Shown here piece by piece: positions 12,908 to 24,084 of a DNA stretch of 64,000 nt. The stretch is from NCBI GenBank assembly GCA_963556255.1, contig OY744611.1, positions 33,226,603 to 33,290,602 on the forward strand, read 5' to 3'. The first letter of the stretch is position 1; the number at the start of each line of letters is the position of its first letter. The DNA comes from Allolobophora icterica. Its lineage: Eukaryota; Annelida; Clitellata; Crassiclitellata; Lumbricidae. The position numbers and the translations under genes were made by a program. The notes beneath the pieces were generated by a model. The model had not been told where the DNA came from and ran no database searches. It was given only the letters and a program-made list of their open reading frames with translations.

Positions 12908-12934
12908 CCACCACCGTCGTCGTCGTCGTCGTCG

Positions 12935-12970
<36 letters not shown>

Positions 12971-12971
12971 G
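12826..12971. repeat. (ATC)n microsatellite
   Basis: ATC repeats with a short ACC/GTC interruption, abutting the 3' end of a minus-strand LINE remnant. The same arrangement lies at 63,357-63,627, so the tract may be the LINE's own tail. Confidence 0.85.
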
Positions 12972-13200
12972 TTCCTGAAGCCAGCCACTTGGCGGCAATG
13001 GGTGCGAATGAATTAATTTCTTAATTTTTCGGTAATTTGCAAAGTCCAATGCTGCTGTCGTGTTTAGTCGAAGTCTTATTATGTCTGCTTGTATGCGTTG
13101 TCTATCCAGCGCATTCTTCGTCTCCCTTTGTTTCTCTCTCCTTCGACTCTTGCATGTAAAGCAGGATTTTTTGATGTCTAGGAACGTCTAACGTCATCAC
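12972..13200 (-). mobile_element. LINE 3'-end remnant (shared with copy 3)
   Basis: Paralogous to 63,628-63,940, where the minus-strand reading is clearer (VVQRRLRWFG). Here the frame is eroded, but the terminal sequence before the microsatellite (GCCAGCCACTTGGCGGC) is conserved. Confidence 0.5.
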
Positions 13201-13590
13201 TACCTGTGCCCAAAATACTCAGAAATTTGAACTGCACACTCTTCCTTAAATTGTCACACTGTACCCGAACTGGAAAGAAAAGATTTCAATATTAGAATGA
13301 AATCGTGTGTAGTTGACTTGAGCTATATAATCTCTAAACAAATTCTTACCACTTAGGACTTCTTCAGAACATCGCCTTACACTACTTTATCTTAACAACA
13401 GGCCTACTAACCACTCTCACGTAGTCTAAAACGATAAGTAGGTCTATCCCTAACAGTAGTGCCCGTCTTTGACATGTACTAGCATATACACTGTTCGAGC
13501 CCATCCCAATGTGCAGGGACAGCACAATGCGTTACACGTAGCCCACCGTACTTTAACTATGTTGATCGTACGTACTTGTTTCCATGTCAG

Positions 13591-13881
13591 ACGCACACAC
13601 CTCGCTGGCATCAACGACTCTCACCACGACACTTCCCACAACGCTTTCCAGCTCCTCAACCAGCACTAACACCCCTCCATTTACGACTGATGACTCCGTG
13701 GTTCATTCAGCTGACGACAACAAAGCGACCGAAGTCGAGAAAGAAGACTACGACAAGACTTCCACGAAACTGAACCCAACGCATCAGCAGAACCCAGAAT
13801 CTACGTCACTGTCTGCAGAGGGAAATGTCGAAAATCAGGCCCATGCAGGCCGAGAGCAGGACAAGGATTACGGATACCTAG
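13591..13881 (+). CDS. Lectin-like receptor copy 2, Ser/Thr-rich stalk exon
   Basis: Acceptor CCATGTCAG, then a phase-1 frame encoding a low-complexity stalk: SLASTTLTTTLPTTLSSSST followed by an acidic, Gln/Asn-rich part with KEDYDKTSTKLNPTHQQNPE. It exits in phase 1 at CTAG|GTAAGA and joins the transmembrane exon in frame. High Ser/Thr/Pro content suggests an O-glycosylated spacer lifting the lectin domain off the membrane. The C-terminal exon/donor sequence has been amplified into a minisatellite in the following intron. Confidence 0.65.
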
Positions 13882-14100
13882 GTAAGAATAATACGGATAC
13901 CTAGGTGGAAGATATACGGATACCTAGGTAAGAATAATACGGATACCTAGGTGGAAGATATACGGATTTCTAGGTAAGAATAATACGGATACCTAGGTGG
14001 AAGATATGCAGATAGATAGGTATGAAAAATACGGATACCTAGGTGGAAGATATATGGATTTCTAGGTAAGAATAATACGGACACCGAGATGGAACATAAA
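13871..14100. repeat. Minisatellite built from the exon 3 splice junction
   Basis: About nine units of 23 bp alternate between CGGATACCTAGGTAAGAATA and CGGATACCTAGGTGGAAGAT forms. The first unit is the real exon/intron boundary (CTAG|GTAAGA), and several later units keep an intact GTAAGA donor-like core. Confidence 0.8.
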
Positions 14101-14279
14101 AAAATTCTTAGGCGTTTTCGTGACTTTAAGCTTCGGGGCTTGACCGCAGATTACTCAAATGGATTATCTTCGCACTTAATCACTTTTAGCGAATCCCCGT
14201 GTTTGTCATATTTTGGCCTTGCCCCCCTCGGGCAACTCCATCTGTAACAAGGCATGGGGAAACGGATAGGCCTACATAA

Positions 14280-14811
14280 CACATAAAAATATGTATAGTC
14301 TACGTTGGGGAAAATATTGATATCTTCGTAACAGAAATACGTTTATCTGTAGATCTCAGAAACGAGAAACAAATGAAATTCGGGTAGCAGAAATACGGAT
14401 ATCTTGTTGCGAAACATGAGAGAATACTGAAATTAGGGTAGAAGCAATATAGAAAATAGAAGCAATATAGAAATACAAATGAGAGATATACGGATTTTCA
14501 GGTGGGATTAATACGGGTATCTCGGTTGGAGAAATACGGACCAGAAAGAGAAATTAAGATGTCTGGGTGAACAAACAAGTAGAAATCTTGGTAGGATGAT
14601 TACGGGCATTGATTTTTTTACATAGAAGAAATAGTTAACTGGTAGGAGAAATACGACTATGTGAGTAAGATAAATATGGCTGTGAATAGGAGAATATGGC
14701 TAAGTGAGGAGAAATGTGGCTATGTGAATCGGAGAAATACGGTTAAATGAGTAGGAGAAATATGGTTGTGTGAATAGAAGAACTACGGCTGAGTAGAAGA
14801 AATAAGGATAT
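14280..14811. repeat. Degenerate minisatellite in copy 2 intron
   Basis: Imperfect units such as TAGGAGAAATACGGCTATGT; paralogous to positions 1-620. Continues at 15,590-15,680 beyond the MITE that splits it. Confidence 0.7.
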
Positions 14812-14820
14812 GTGAGAAAA

Positions 14821-15580
14821 GGTTCTAGGACAATTCGTCGCAGGACAATTCGGCGCGGACAATTCGACGCGGACAATTCGGCGCGGACATTTCGTCGCGG
14901 ACAATTCGGCGCAGGACAATTCGGCGCGGACAATTCGGCGCGGTTAATCAAAATATAAAATTGAAACTGCTTCATTAAGCCACCATAGAAATAAACAGCA
15001 ACATTAAAAGTGAAATATAATAGTAGATTGTCGAGTTCACCATGCTATTTAATATTGCGTTATGAAATCCAAAAGTTAATAATCTAATACAACTAAATGT
15101 TAATACAAAAAACAATTTGGATAATCCTGTCCGAAATTGTATGAATACAGACACTCTAATATGTAATCTAAAAATTACTAATCTAACACAACTAAATGTT
15201 AATACAAAAAACAGTAAAATAATCCTGTCCGAAATTATTATTTTTTGATTATATCATCATCTTTATGTTTGAATGTAACTAAATCGTTACAATGGGTTAA
15301 TTTGTTAATCCATTTAATTTATGTTGTGACTGCATCCCCGTAAGTATTCCATTGATGTTCAATTTTCGTAATCCAGCACAACAATAGGCCTAAATCAACG
15401 ATAGCTAATCACCTCGCATTGATTAATTATATAAATTTTCCGCGATAACATTTTATATTATATAAATTTCCCGCGACGAAATGTCCAGCGCCGAATTGTC
15501 CTGCGCCGAATTGTCCGCGACGAAATGTCCGCGCCGAATTGTCCGCGCCGAATTGTCCTGCGACGAATTGTCCGGTCACC
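14821..15580. mobile_element. MULE-like MITE, family 2 (GGACAATTCGGCGC ends)
   Basis: Each end is a run of five to nine GGACAATTCGGCGC-like units in inverted orientation (14,826-14,945; 15,476-15,575). A perfect 9-bp duplication GTGAGAAAA flanks it (14,812-14,820; 15,581-15,589). Terminal bases are GGTTCTAGGACAATTCG and (reverse complement) GGTGACCGGACAATTCG. The interior is AT-rich without a transposase. Confidence 0.85.
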
Positions 15581-15802
15581 GTGAGAAAAATACGGCTGTG
15601 TAAGCAGGAGAAATATGGCTATGTAAGTAAGAGAAATACAGCTGTGAGTAGGTGAAACATGGATAGGCTATCTATCGCTAGATATTTGTACATAGGTAGG
15701 GCCTGTTAGTAAGCACTTCATATGCGTGAAACACTTAATATCAGAGACACGTTTACGCAATCGGCCACATAATTATTCAAGCCAATGTGTTTATTTTTGC
15801 AG

Positions 15803-15899
15803 ATCAAGTTACAACGTTAGTCGCTGTTATTGTGGGCGGTGTAGTAATAACAGCCTTTGTTATATCGGTTGCCGTTGTACTTGCACTGAAAAAACGAAG
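15803..15899 (+). CDS. Lectin-like receptor copy 2, transmembrane exon
   Basis: Between acceptor TTTTTGCAG and donor AG|GTTAGT. It encodes TTLVAVIVGGVVITAFVISV, then VVLALKKRR: one membrane helix with a basic stop-transfer sequence, predicting a type I topology with the lectin domain outside. Phase 1 in, phase 2 out, matching both neighbouring exons and copy 1. Confidence 0.75.
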
Positions 15900-16561
15900 G
15901 TTAGTCTCTGTGTCTTTTTATAACAAAAACTCATTGGAAACGAGCGTTGCAGTAGAGCACCCTGCAATCACTGGCGGATCATTGGATAAGTAAGTAAGTA
16001 AGTATGTTCTTTATTGACCGCTTGCAGACGCACTGCGGCTTACAAAACACAAGCATGCGAAACGAGGCGCAATAAACAGAATAAGAAAAACCAATAGATG
16101 AGTTAAATGATGATAAGTTCGTGAAGATGAAATTAGGTTAGATTTAACTAATAAAGTTTGGATAAGGTATATAACATTCTTATGATGAAACCCCGATAGA
16201 TAATTTAAATGATGATAAGTTGGTGAGGATGAAATTGGTTAGATTTAACTAATAAAGTTTGGATAAGGTATATTACATCATCATCATCGTCGACGTCGTC
16301 GTCGTCACCTTCATCGTCATCATCTTCATCTCTTTTTCCTCCTCCTCCTCTTCTTTCGTCTTCTCTTCCTCTTCCTTCTTCAAGACCAGTTATCAGTATA
16401 AAACCAACAATCATCATACGTCGTCGTTGTCACCATGATCAGTCGCCATTCCTTGACGTCACCAATTTGCCGTTGTAATTGTAATCTGACATGTATAAAG
16501 TGCCACATCAAGAATAGACTCATCAATGGTGCTCCAGACCCGAACCAGTGAAACCACAGTC

Positions 16562-16665
16562 AAATAACAGACTCCAGGTGCTTGCGAAACTGTGAGGAAG
16601 ACAAACTGAGGAGCTCCAGCCTCAGCTCTTGAGAAAGGCGATTCCAGTTGGTGGGTCCAACGTAG
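16562..16665 (-). mobile_element. LINE reverse-transcriptase C-terminal remnant
   Basis: The minus-strand frame reads YVGPTNWNRLSQELRLELLS and then QFRKHLESVI before a stop, matching the usual end of CR1/L2-like LINE polymerases. Orthologous to the decayed copy at 1,268-1,362. Confidence 0.55.
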
Positions 16666-17531
16666 GAAAAGCAAAGCGGCTATTTGTCAAGTACACGGCT
16701 GTCTTCGTGTTGAATCCAAGTCTTGTTACGTCTTCGTTTATATCTTTCATCGCAATAGCTGCACTAATATAAATTTAAAAGTATTGGCTTGGCTCATGAT
16801 CCATAGACAGCTTCTGATTTGGTACATAATTTTGAAAAAGTCTGACTTGATTGTTGGCGGAAATAGTGTTCCAAATTTGCTATTCGTCCCATCCGGTAAC
16901 TCGAAGCCTGCGAATCAAATGGGCTTCATGTAATCATTGTTCGCAGGGTAATTGGAAAACACAACATCCACTATAGTAATTGCTCTGCTGTGCATGACAT
17001 CAGACGCAAAAAATACTGCTCTCTCTTCCCTCCCCAACCGTAGTCACCCCTACGAACTTCTACCCCACCGTTGCCAACTGTTTCCTAACGCTCCTTGTCC
17101 GTCTGCTAAAATCTGTCAAATTCTCATTCTCTTTCCATTTCGCTCTCTCTACTTTGTCTCTGAAGCGTTTTCTCCCAATCTTCCAATGTCTCTCTGTCTA
17201 TACGTCTGCATCTCGAGTTCCCTGTCTGTCTGTTTGTCTGTCTTTCTATCCGTCTGTGCAGTACTAATTGACTCATTTCCTTCCTCAATCTGCCATTTTG
17301 ATTATGTGCCATAAGTCATGGTTTGTCTGGCTGTTTACATGTATGTGTCTGCGTCTGTCTATCCTATCTGTATCTTTCTCTGTGTAGGCTTTTGAACATG
17401 TGCAACCGTCTCTACACCTGCCATTGGGCGTGTATGTAAACTATTCTGTATACAGCTGTCTCAGTGTTTTAGTATGCCTAATTATGCCTGTATGTCTACC
17501 AGTTTGTCTGTCAGCCTGTCATTGTAACTGT

Positions 17532-19006
17532 ATATATGTTACAGGCAATTCGTAAAACCAGGCAATTTGTAAAATCCCTGATTCACTCAGACACTTTACA
17601 AAATCCCTAAAATAACCAGGGATTTTGTAAAATCTCTGATATCAGAAGACGAAAATTTGACAGATTGCCTGAAATGAAAATGACGAACATAATCGACGTT
17701 TATTATGCAAACAAACCCTATTTTCAAAGGTTCATCATTCTTAGATGGTATTTTATTTAAAGTTCAGTTCTCAAGTTGCAAAACCAGGGATTTTGTTAAA
17801 TGCCTGAATGTTATTATGCAAACAAGCCATATTTTAAAAGGACTAACATTTTTAGATGGTATTTTATTATACAAGTAAGTTCAGTTCTTGAAAGCTACAG
17901 CTGCAGTTTTCTGTATTCACACGACATACGAGAATGACATCGACTGTTGCACTTGATTTATTAATTTTTAATTGACAGATTAATTTTAGAACTAACCTAA
18001 CCAAAGGAAAACCAGAAATGAAATAGTAGTAGTAGTTTCAGTTTAACGACGCTGTGTCATAACAAAGATGATTAGCGTCGCCCTCCTCCTTTATCCAGGC
18101 TTGGGACTGGCACTGTCAGGGTACGAACAGTGACGGAGTTAAAATGAAATAGTGCTGGCTGGGTTTTAATTTATAGCAAGGGTACTCGTCTGACCAGTCC
18201 TAATCTCAGCCAGTCGTAGATATTTCGGTCAACTTCTAATTTCTGCGACGGCACATCAAAGAATTAAAAGGAAATAGATGATCAAAGTTCACTGGGCGCT
18301 GCAAGACAAATAGGTGCAAATTTTTGAAGGAAAGGTGAAGTTGTCGTGCGGTAGGCCTATTGTTAATTAATTTGTGAGGTATCAATAACATCAATTATCC
18401 TGCAACTTCAAAGTTCGCTGGACGCTGCAAGACAAATAGGTGCAAATTTTTCAAAGGGAAAATGAAGTTGTCGAGCCGGATTAACACCGGATTGTTAATC
18501 TGGCCCGACAACTTCCCTTTCTCATGAAAAATTAAACTGTCATTTAATGATTAATAAGTCAAGTGTAACAGTCGATGTTATGTCGTGTGAAAACAGAAAA
18601 ACTGCTTTTGAGAACTGAACTTAAAATATATTGTCATACCATGTACAAATGCTAATCCTTTAAAAATAAGGTTTGTGTGCATAATAAACATTCAGGCATT
18701 TTACAAAATCCCTGGTTTTACAACTTGAGAACTGAACTTTAAATAAAATACCATCTAAAAATGACAAACCTTTGAAAATAGGGTTTATTTGCATTTAGAC
18801 TTCGATTATGTTCGTCATTTTAATTTCAGGCAATCTTCAAATTTTCGTCTTCTGATTTCAGGGATTTTACAAAATCCCTGGTTATTCCAGGGATTTTGTA
18901 AAGTGCCTGAGTGAATCAAGGATTTTACAAATTGCCTAAAAATTCGCTAAAATTTCAGGCATTTTACAAAATCCCTGGTTTTACGAATTGCCTGTAACAT
19001 ATATAT
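17532..19006. mobile_element. Fold-back element with long imperfect inverted repeats
   Basis: Both ends read ATGTTACAGGCAATTCG inward, and similarity continues for roughly 400 bp per arm, with repeated palindromic GGGATTTTGTAAAATCCCTG-like boxes. Copy 1 has the uninterrupted site (GTAACTGTAAATAGACC at about 2,540), which confirms an insertion of about 1.45 kb. The flanks are TATATAT, so the duplication length cannot be read. The central part carries a direct repeat of GCTGCAAGACAAATAGGTGC (about 18,300 and 18,426). No transposase seen. Confidence 0.75.
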
Positions 19007-19791
19007 CACACTAGACTGGAGCATGTGGTGTTACGGATACACGACAAAGAGCAAGTGGCACCATTCATTACAAATAAAGCACCGGACTTTTCAGTACATA
19101 TGATCGCATGGATCTAGTTTACGCTAGTTAAGTATATTCTGGAAACAACAGGAACCGTTGTATCTAGAACGCTGAAAGAAACAGATTGGCTTCTAGCAGA
19201 GCACAGTCAGAGTGACCTGTGTAATGCCTGAAAATCGTAGGAAAACCAAGTCACCGGAGCGCTCTGTGGCATTACCTATCTAGTAACAAAGCCACTGCCG
19301 CTTGTAGCCAGAAGTCATTGTGGCTTTTTTTAGCAATTAGACAAATTTTTGTGGCAGCAGGCAACATTGCTTTGCATCAGACTATTCGTTTCTGTGAGCG
19401 ATCTGGCGATACTAGTGGCTGTTCTTCGCAGATACTAGATATGTAATGTAATGTAATGTAATTAGTAACTTCTATTGCGCCGGTGTCTAATGCACAAGGC
19501 ATCAACCGATGGCACACCAAAACCAAGCCGTAATCAGGTCAAAATCCGGAGGTCAGTCCGTAAGACAGAGAGGCAGCCTATGGTGTACGGGTGTAGACCT
19601 ACATCAGCTTTTGTAAGATTATCAATACATCAAAGCTTTTGTCAAATTATCAATAGGGACGGTCGAATTAAATGGAACATAGGGCAGACGGTTTGTGATT
19701 CGTAGATGGAATAAGGAAAAGATTCCCATCTCTCTTTCAGCCTATCCCACCGCCACGTGAATTTTCCCTCGGCTCTCTTCCTTCCTGTTTC

Positions 19792-19794
<3 letters not shown>

Positions 19795-19870
<76 letters not shown>

Positions 19871-19871
19871 G
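19795..19871. repeat. (GTCT)n microsatellite
   Basis: Near-perfect tetranucleotide tract. It marks the empty site of the hAT-like element found at 3,137-3,973 in copy 1. Confidence 0.9.
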
Positions 19872-20028
19872 GGTTTGCATAAGCTTTTTTCTGAATTGCT
19901 GTATGTTCTATCTGCCTGTCTGTGACTGTACAGTACCTCTCACTAATAATAAAATTATACAGTAGGCCCCTATACAGTGTATGTGGAGGAGGAGGACTAA
20001 ACGTGACATGTTTCTGACGTCATTATAG

Positions 20029-20248
20029 GACCGCGAAGAGTGAAGAACATTACGTCATGCCGAATTTCACTGGTAACGTAAATAATGACGACGAAAACGT
20101 CCGAAGTTCCAACTTCTACGACTTTATTCCCGATCCTGGCAACTGTTCCGCGCGCAACTCTTCCAGCGCCGACTGCACAGCAAAAGAAAACGATTACCTT
20201 ACACCCATAACGGAACGTGAGGAGGCGCCATATGTGTGGATTCCATAG
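20029..20248 (+). CDS. Lectin-like receptor copy 2, cytoplasmic-tail exon
   Basis: Acceptor CATTATAG; the first base completes an arginine codon from the transmembrane exon. The tail of about 72 residues includes KSEEHYVMPNFTGNVNNDDE, an Asn/Ser/Asp-rich middle and DYLTPITEREEAPYVWIP before TAG. Tyrosines in HYVMP, DYLTP and PYVW resemble phosphorylation or adaptor sites, as in some invertebrate immune receptors, but this is speculative. It is the intact version of the exon interrupted in copy 1. With the exons at 9,092, 10,754, 13,591 and 15,803 it completes a five-exon gene. Confidence 0.7.
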
Positions 20249-21029
20249 AGTTGATATTAGAGGCTAGAAAAGTGTTTATCTAGCGCAAGTATTATCACCT
20301 AAGCTATATCATGAATTGCTCATGAAGATAAGTATACGAAAGACTATACTGTACGTAACCGGTGAGAGAGGCAACTTTCAAAGACCTACTACGGGAGGTT
20401 AGAATAGGCAAACATAAAAATAATCATTTAGCAGAGAGGCTGGTTAAGTAAGGTCTAAAGTCACTTAGATTGTAGATTGAATTGCCAGACAACTGATTTA
20501 ACATTGGATGTTTACACATGATATCTGCCTTTGCTGTTAATACTATTAAATCTCTTGTTTATACATCTAGAAGATCTTATCCTTAAACCTCTATTATGCT
20601 AATGATAATGGCCTACACAAAACTGACCTTGTAGGCTTATTATTAATATTACAAGTGATCGTGGTATAAGATCCAATACCAAACTCCTTTAATCAGGAGG
20701 TGCGAACATATACATGCGAACATATACATGCATATATACATATATAAATAAATACGTACAATCGTACATACATAAATACATACATGCATACATGCATCTG
20801 TATATACATACACACGGACATGCATACATATATACAAGCCTCAGCTAGATCTCCTCTCCGGCGTTGTTTGCCTACATCTCTTCAGAAAAGAATAGGCATC
20901 ATAAATTTTTATTAATTGGTTATGAAAAATTGCACGAATCTCGACTACAAAAATGAATTTATAATATACAATTGTGTCCCGGGGGGGGGGCCTACCTGTG
21001 CTCTTTACTTTAACTTCCGCTTGTGCGGG

Positions 21030-21250
21030 GCGCCGTGCCTTGCGCTCGGCCTCTCAGGGTGATTTTGTTGTCCCCTATCTGCTATTGCGCAGCGTAGGGC
21101 ATTCTCTGTGGTGTGTCCTACCGTCTGGAATGACCTCCCTCTCTCGCTTCGCTCCCTCCACAGGGACCTCTCAGGTACTTTCTATGGTCTTCTAAAGACT
21201 TCTTTTTGACCGGGCTTGGGTCGGAACGCCACTGAATAGATTTCTGAAGA
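21030..21250 (+). mobile_element. LINE 3' end (CR1/L2-like)
   Basis: The plus-strand frame reads RRAFSVVCPTVWNDLPLSLR and ends GLLKTSF before a stop. The A-P-x-x-W-N-x-L-P motif is typical of the last residues of CR1/L2 polymerases. It is followed by a (GATA/GACA)n tract, the position such elements often give to a microsatellite tail. 5'-truncated. Confidence 0.65.
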
Positions 21251-21267
21251 GGCGCTATATAAGTTTA

Positions 21268-21394
<127 letters not shown>

Positions 21395-21734
21395 TATACA
21401 ACAGTTCTAAGGTATAAGTAAACAACTATGTTAAGTCGTTAGTTGTTAAGTCGTTAAACACCGACTGCAATGGTTGTATCAAGTGGGTAAGAACGCCAGC
21501 TGACCCAATCCCACGAGCGATGCGTCTGCGTTGAAGAAAAGACGAATGAGAAACAGAGGATGCGAAGGACAACGGTGATATTCAATATGGATAACATATA
21601 AGAAGACTTTGTAAGACTTGGATTAGATCCGTTGAAAGCTCTAGAATATGACCACTGGCCAAAACAACGGAGGTTCAATTACACGCCGCCGTTAAATGAC
21701 TGGCGTCAGGATTTAAGCTTTTGCTGCTGCTGAT

Positions 21735-22110
21735 CAATCAATCAATCAATCATTCAACTGAGCATTTATATAGCGCCTTTTCATGGAAAGTTTTCAGAAG
21801 CGCTCCCAGCCCAACCCGGCGAAAGAGAATAGTCTTTAGAGCAGAGAAGAAAGCGGTGGACGAGTCTCGAGGAAGAGACCGCAGCTCAGGAGGAAGCCTA
21901 TTCCAAATTGTGGGTCAAACGATGGGAAGGCGCGCTGCTGCATAATAGCCGTGCGTGCGAAAGGAACAGAGATCACCACGGGTGGCAGAGAGAAGAGAGC
22001 GGTGACCAAGTGGAACAGAGGCACGAGAACAGAGCTCGTGCAGATAGAAGGAAGCATGGCCAAGCTGACATTGCCAGACAATGGAGGCAATCCGGTATAC
22101 AATTATGACC
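21735..22110. repeat. Dispersed SINE-like element (TATAGCGCCTTTTC type)
   Basis: Begins with CAATCAATCAATC and GCATTTATATAGCGCC, continuing to AGAAGCGCTCCCAG. A related segment occurs at 56,545-56,700, and TAGCGCCTTT motifs recur at 22,400 and 52,380. Purine-rich body, no coding signal. Whether it is tRNA-derived cannot be told. Confidence 0.5.
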
Positions 22111-22879
22111 GTGATGATAATACGATGATGGTGACATTGGGGTCATTCATAGGCTTATTATTAGGATTATTATTTAGATCGTTTGTTAGACTTACTATTA
22201 AAATAATTAATCTGATAATTATATGATATACTTATTATGAATATTAATAGGATTAGGATCGACATGTTGGAAACTAAACACTAAACTGAAGTTTGAATGT
22301 GTTATTATTTTATGTTAACAACTTTAAATACGCATACAATGTATTGCCATAACATCATTCAGTCAATTCTTCAAGTGTATGTATGTATCAAAACACTTCA
22401 TATAGCGCCTTTAAAGTGGCTCATAAAAGCATTGCAATGATCAGTCCTTATATATACTTAGTCACTAATCGTGACTCAGTTAAGGAAACATTCCAGATAG
22501 AACTTCTGAGTGAATCAATCTTATGACCTCGTGATGAGAATACGTGCAACAGTCAGAATACAGTGATCTGTTTCTCGTCCTAACTGACAAGTACAATCGT
22601 GTCAGATAAATGGGCAATCCCAGGATTAGATGGGTGCATTTATCTGTGAAATATCAAGACACTTATAAGTGGGGTGCGAATTATCAAGTTAGTAAAATTT
22701 TATGGTTCACGGTATCGAATGATTTAGCTAAATGATAGAAGAGGCCCAGGGTATATTCATTTTTTTCAATAGCATTCGTTACTTTGTCTTGCATACTTAG
22801 CAGTGGCATATACGGGGAGTGACCCGATTAAAAGCCATGCTGGGAAGGGAATAGAACATTGATTTTAGTACTATATTTA

Positions 22880-23015
22880 TAAAGCTGTTTAAACATTAAT
22901 TTTGAAAGAATTTCTAAAAAGTAGGAGAGAGTTGAAATCGGTCTATAACTCGTTGTCATCTTGCCCCCTCCTTTGTAGATTGGTACAACTTTGGCAATCT
23001 TGAGGGCTTGCGCAA
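22880..23015 (-). mobile_element. LINE reverse-transcriptase domain fragment
   Basis: The minus-strand frame reads ALKIAKVVPIYKGGGK and then SYRPISTLSYFLEILSKL, the N-terminal fingers motif (KxAxVxPxxKxG ... YRPISLL) of jockey/CR1-type reverse transcriptases. Flanking codons are shifted and stopped, so it is a decayed fragment. Confidence 0.7.
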
Positions 23016-23019
23016 TTTA

Positions 23020-24080
23020 TTTACTTAGCTAGTGGTCCAGCAACGTTGCCTATATAGGAATTAGCAAAACAGTGGTCAATGTCATACACTCCCTTGCTAT
23101 GACTTGTTCAAATAGCATACGACTCGGGGATATAATTTCATCGGGGAGGTTAGACTAAGATGGGAAGAGTTAGAGGTGCGGTACCATCTGGAGGTAATAA
23201 ATCACTGTAAATATTATGCGCTGATGTGTAGGCCATCTATACATAAATTTGCCAAGTTCAGTTCATGTTTCGCTACCACCTGATATATGTCAACTGGATT
23301 TATGTATATCAACCTACAATTCTTGTAAAATTAATGTTTTGTGTATACTGGATCTAGTTCATACATTTGAACTGAATTTCTGTTAGAAGTGTTTGTAGTA
23401 AGCACTATTAATTTATATTCAATTAGATACCAGACCATTTTAAAGAGCAAACTATGTCAGGTATACCTGTATAGTTTAAAGTTCATGCTGTTTGTAAAAT
23501 TGCTGATGTAAGATGTTTGATACATAAGCAGTCCGTGCTGCAGACTTTTAAACACAGATGTAATGAATTTTCCTTACGCCAGGTATCATTTTTTTTTATG
23601 ATGTAATGTATTCGTCAATGATCCAGCTTTTAGTTTCAGTAAAATTTGCATCAATAATCCAACTTATTGCTTGAGTTTTACTATTAAATATTTCATGATC
23701 ATCGCTCGTGCAGTGTATATAATTTCCGACGCTAAAATGGGGTTTACCGAATTTCTATAGCGCCTCTTCGACAGACCTATACAGATAACGGAACTGAATT
23801 GAGATGGGCCTACTAGATGAGTGCTATATGCAGCTATACGAATAGGATACCCCGGTACACAAAATACGCTGTACACAAAAGCTTCCGATGTCGACCGCAC
23901 ATTGCTCGCCTACTCGATTAAGCGCGATCGATTTTCAACCCGCCTAATATTTTCAAACGAGACTCTCTGCGCTATAGTAAGGGTTTTCATACATAAATAC
24001 ATACACACATATGTACATGCATACTTATATCGAAATAACTTTAAGGGAAATGTTTGTTTGTCATAATCTGGACGAAACTA
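23020..24080. other. Intergenic, no gene supported
   Basis: AT-rich sequence between a LINE remnant and the propeller gene. A TATAGCGCCTC motif at 23,757 may belong to the dispersed SINE-like family. Nothing else recognised. Confidence 0.5.
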
Positions 24081-24084
24081 GAGT

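Larger units (their letters stand above)
11036..13590 (+). other. Intron of lectin gene copy 2
   Basis: Holds a hAT-like element, an (ATC)n tract and a LINE 3' end, listed separately. The segment 11,540-11,820 is paralogous to 62,370-62,560 of copy 3. No further exon was recognised. Confidence 0.55.
15900..20028 (+). other. Intron of lectin gene copy 2
   Basis: Patchily collinear with the copy 1 intron (845-4,164). It contains a LINE fragment, a large fold-back element and a (GTCT)n tract, listed separately. No additional exon was recognised. Confidence 0.6.

Noticed and set aside
12689..13024. Poly-Ser / poly-Ile / poly-Met frames
   Set aside because: (ATC)n microsatellite beside a LINE end; the same holds for 63,200-63,838.
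13871..14100. CRISPR-like array of regular repeats
   Set aside because: Contiguous 23-bp units without unique spacers, in an animal intron; a minisatellite.
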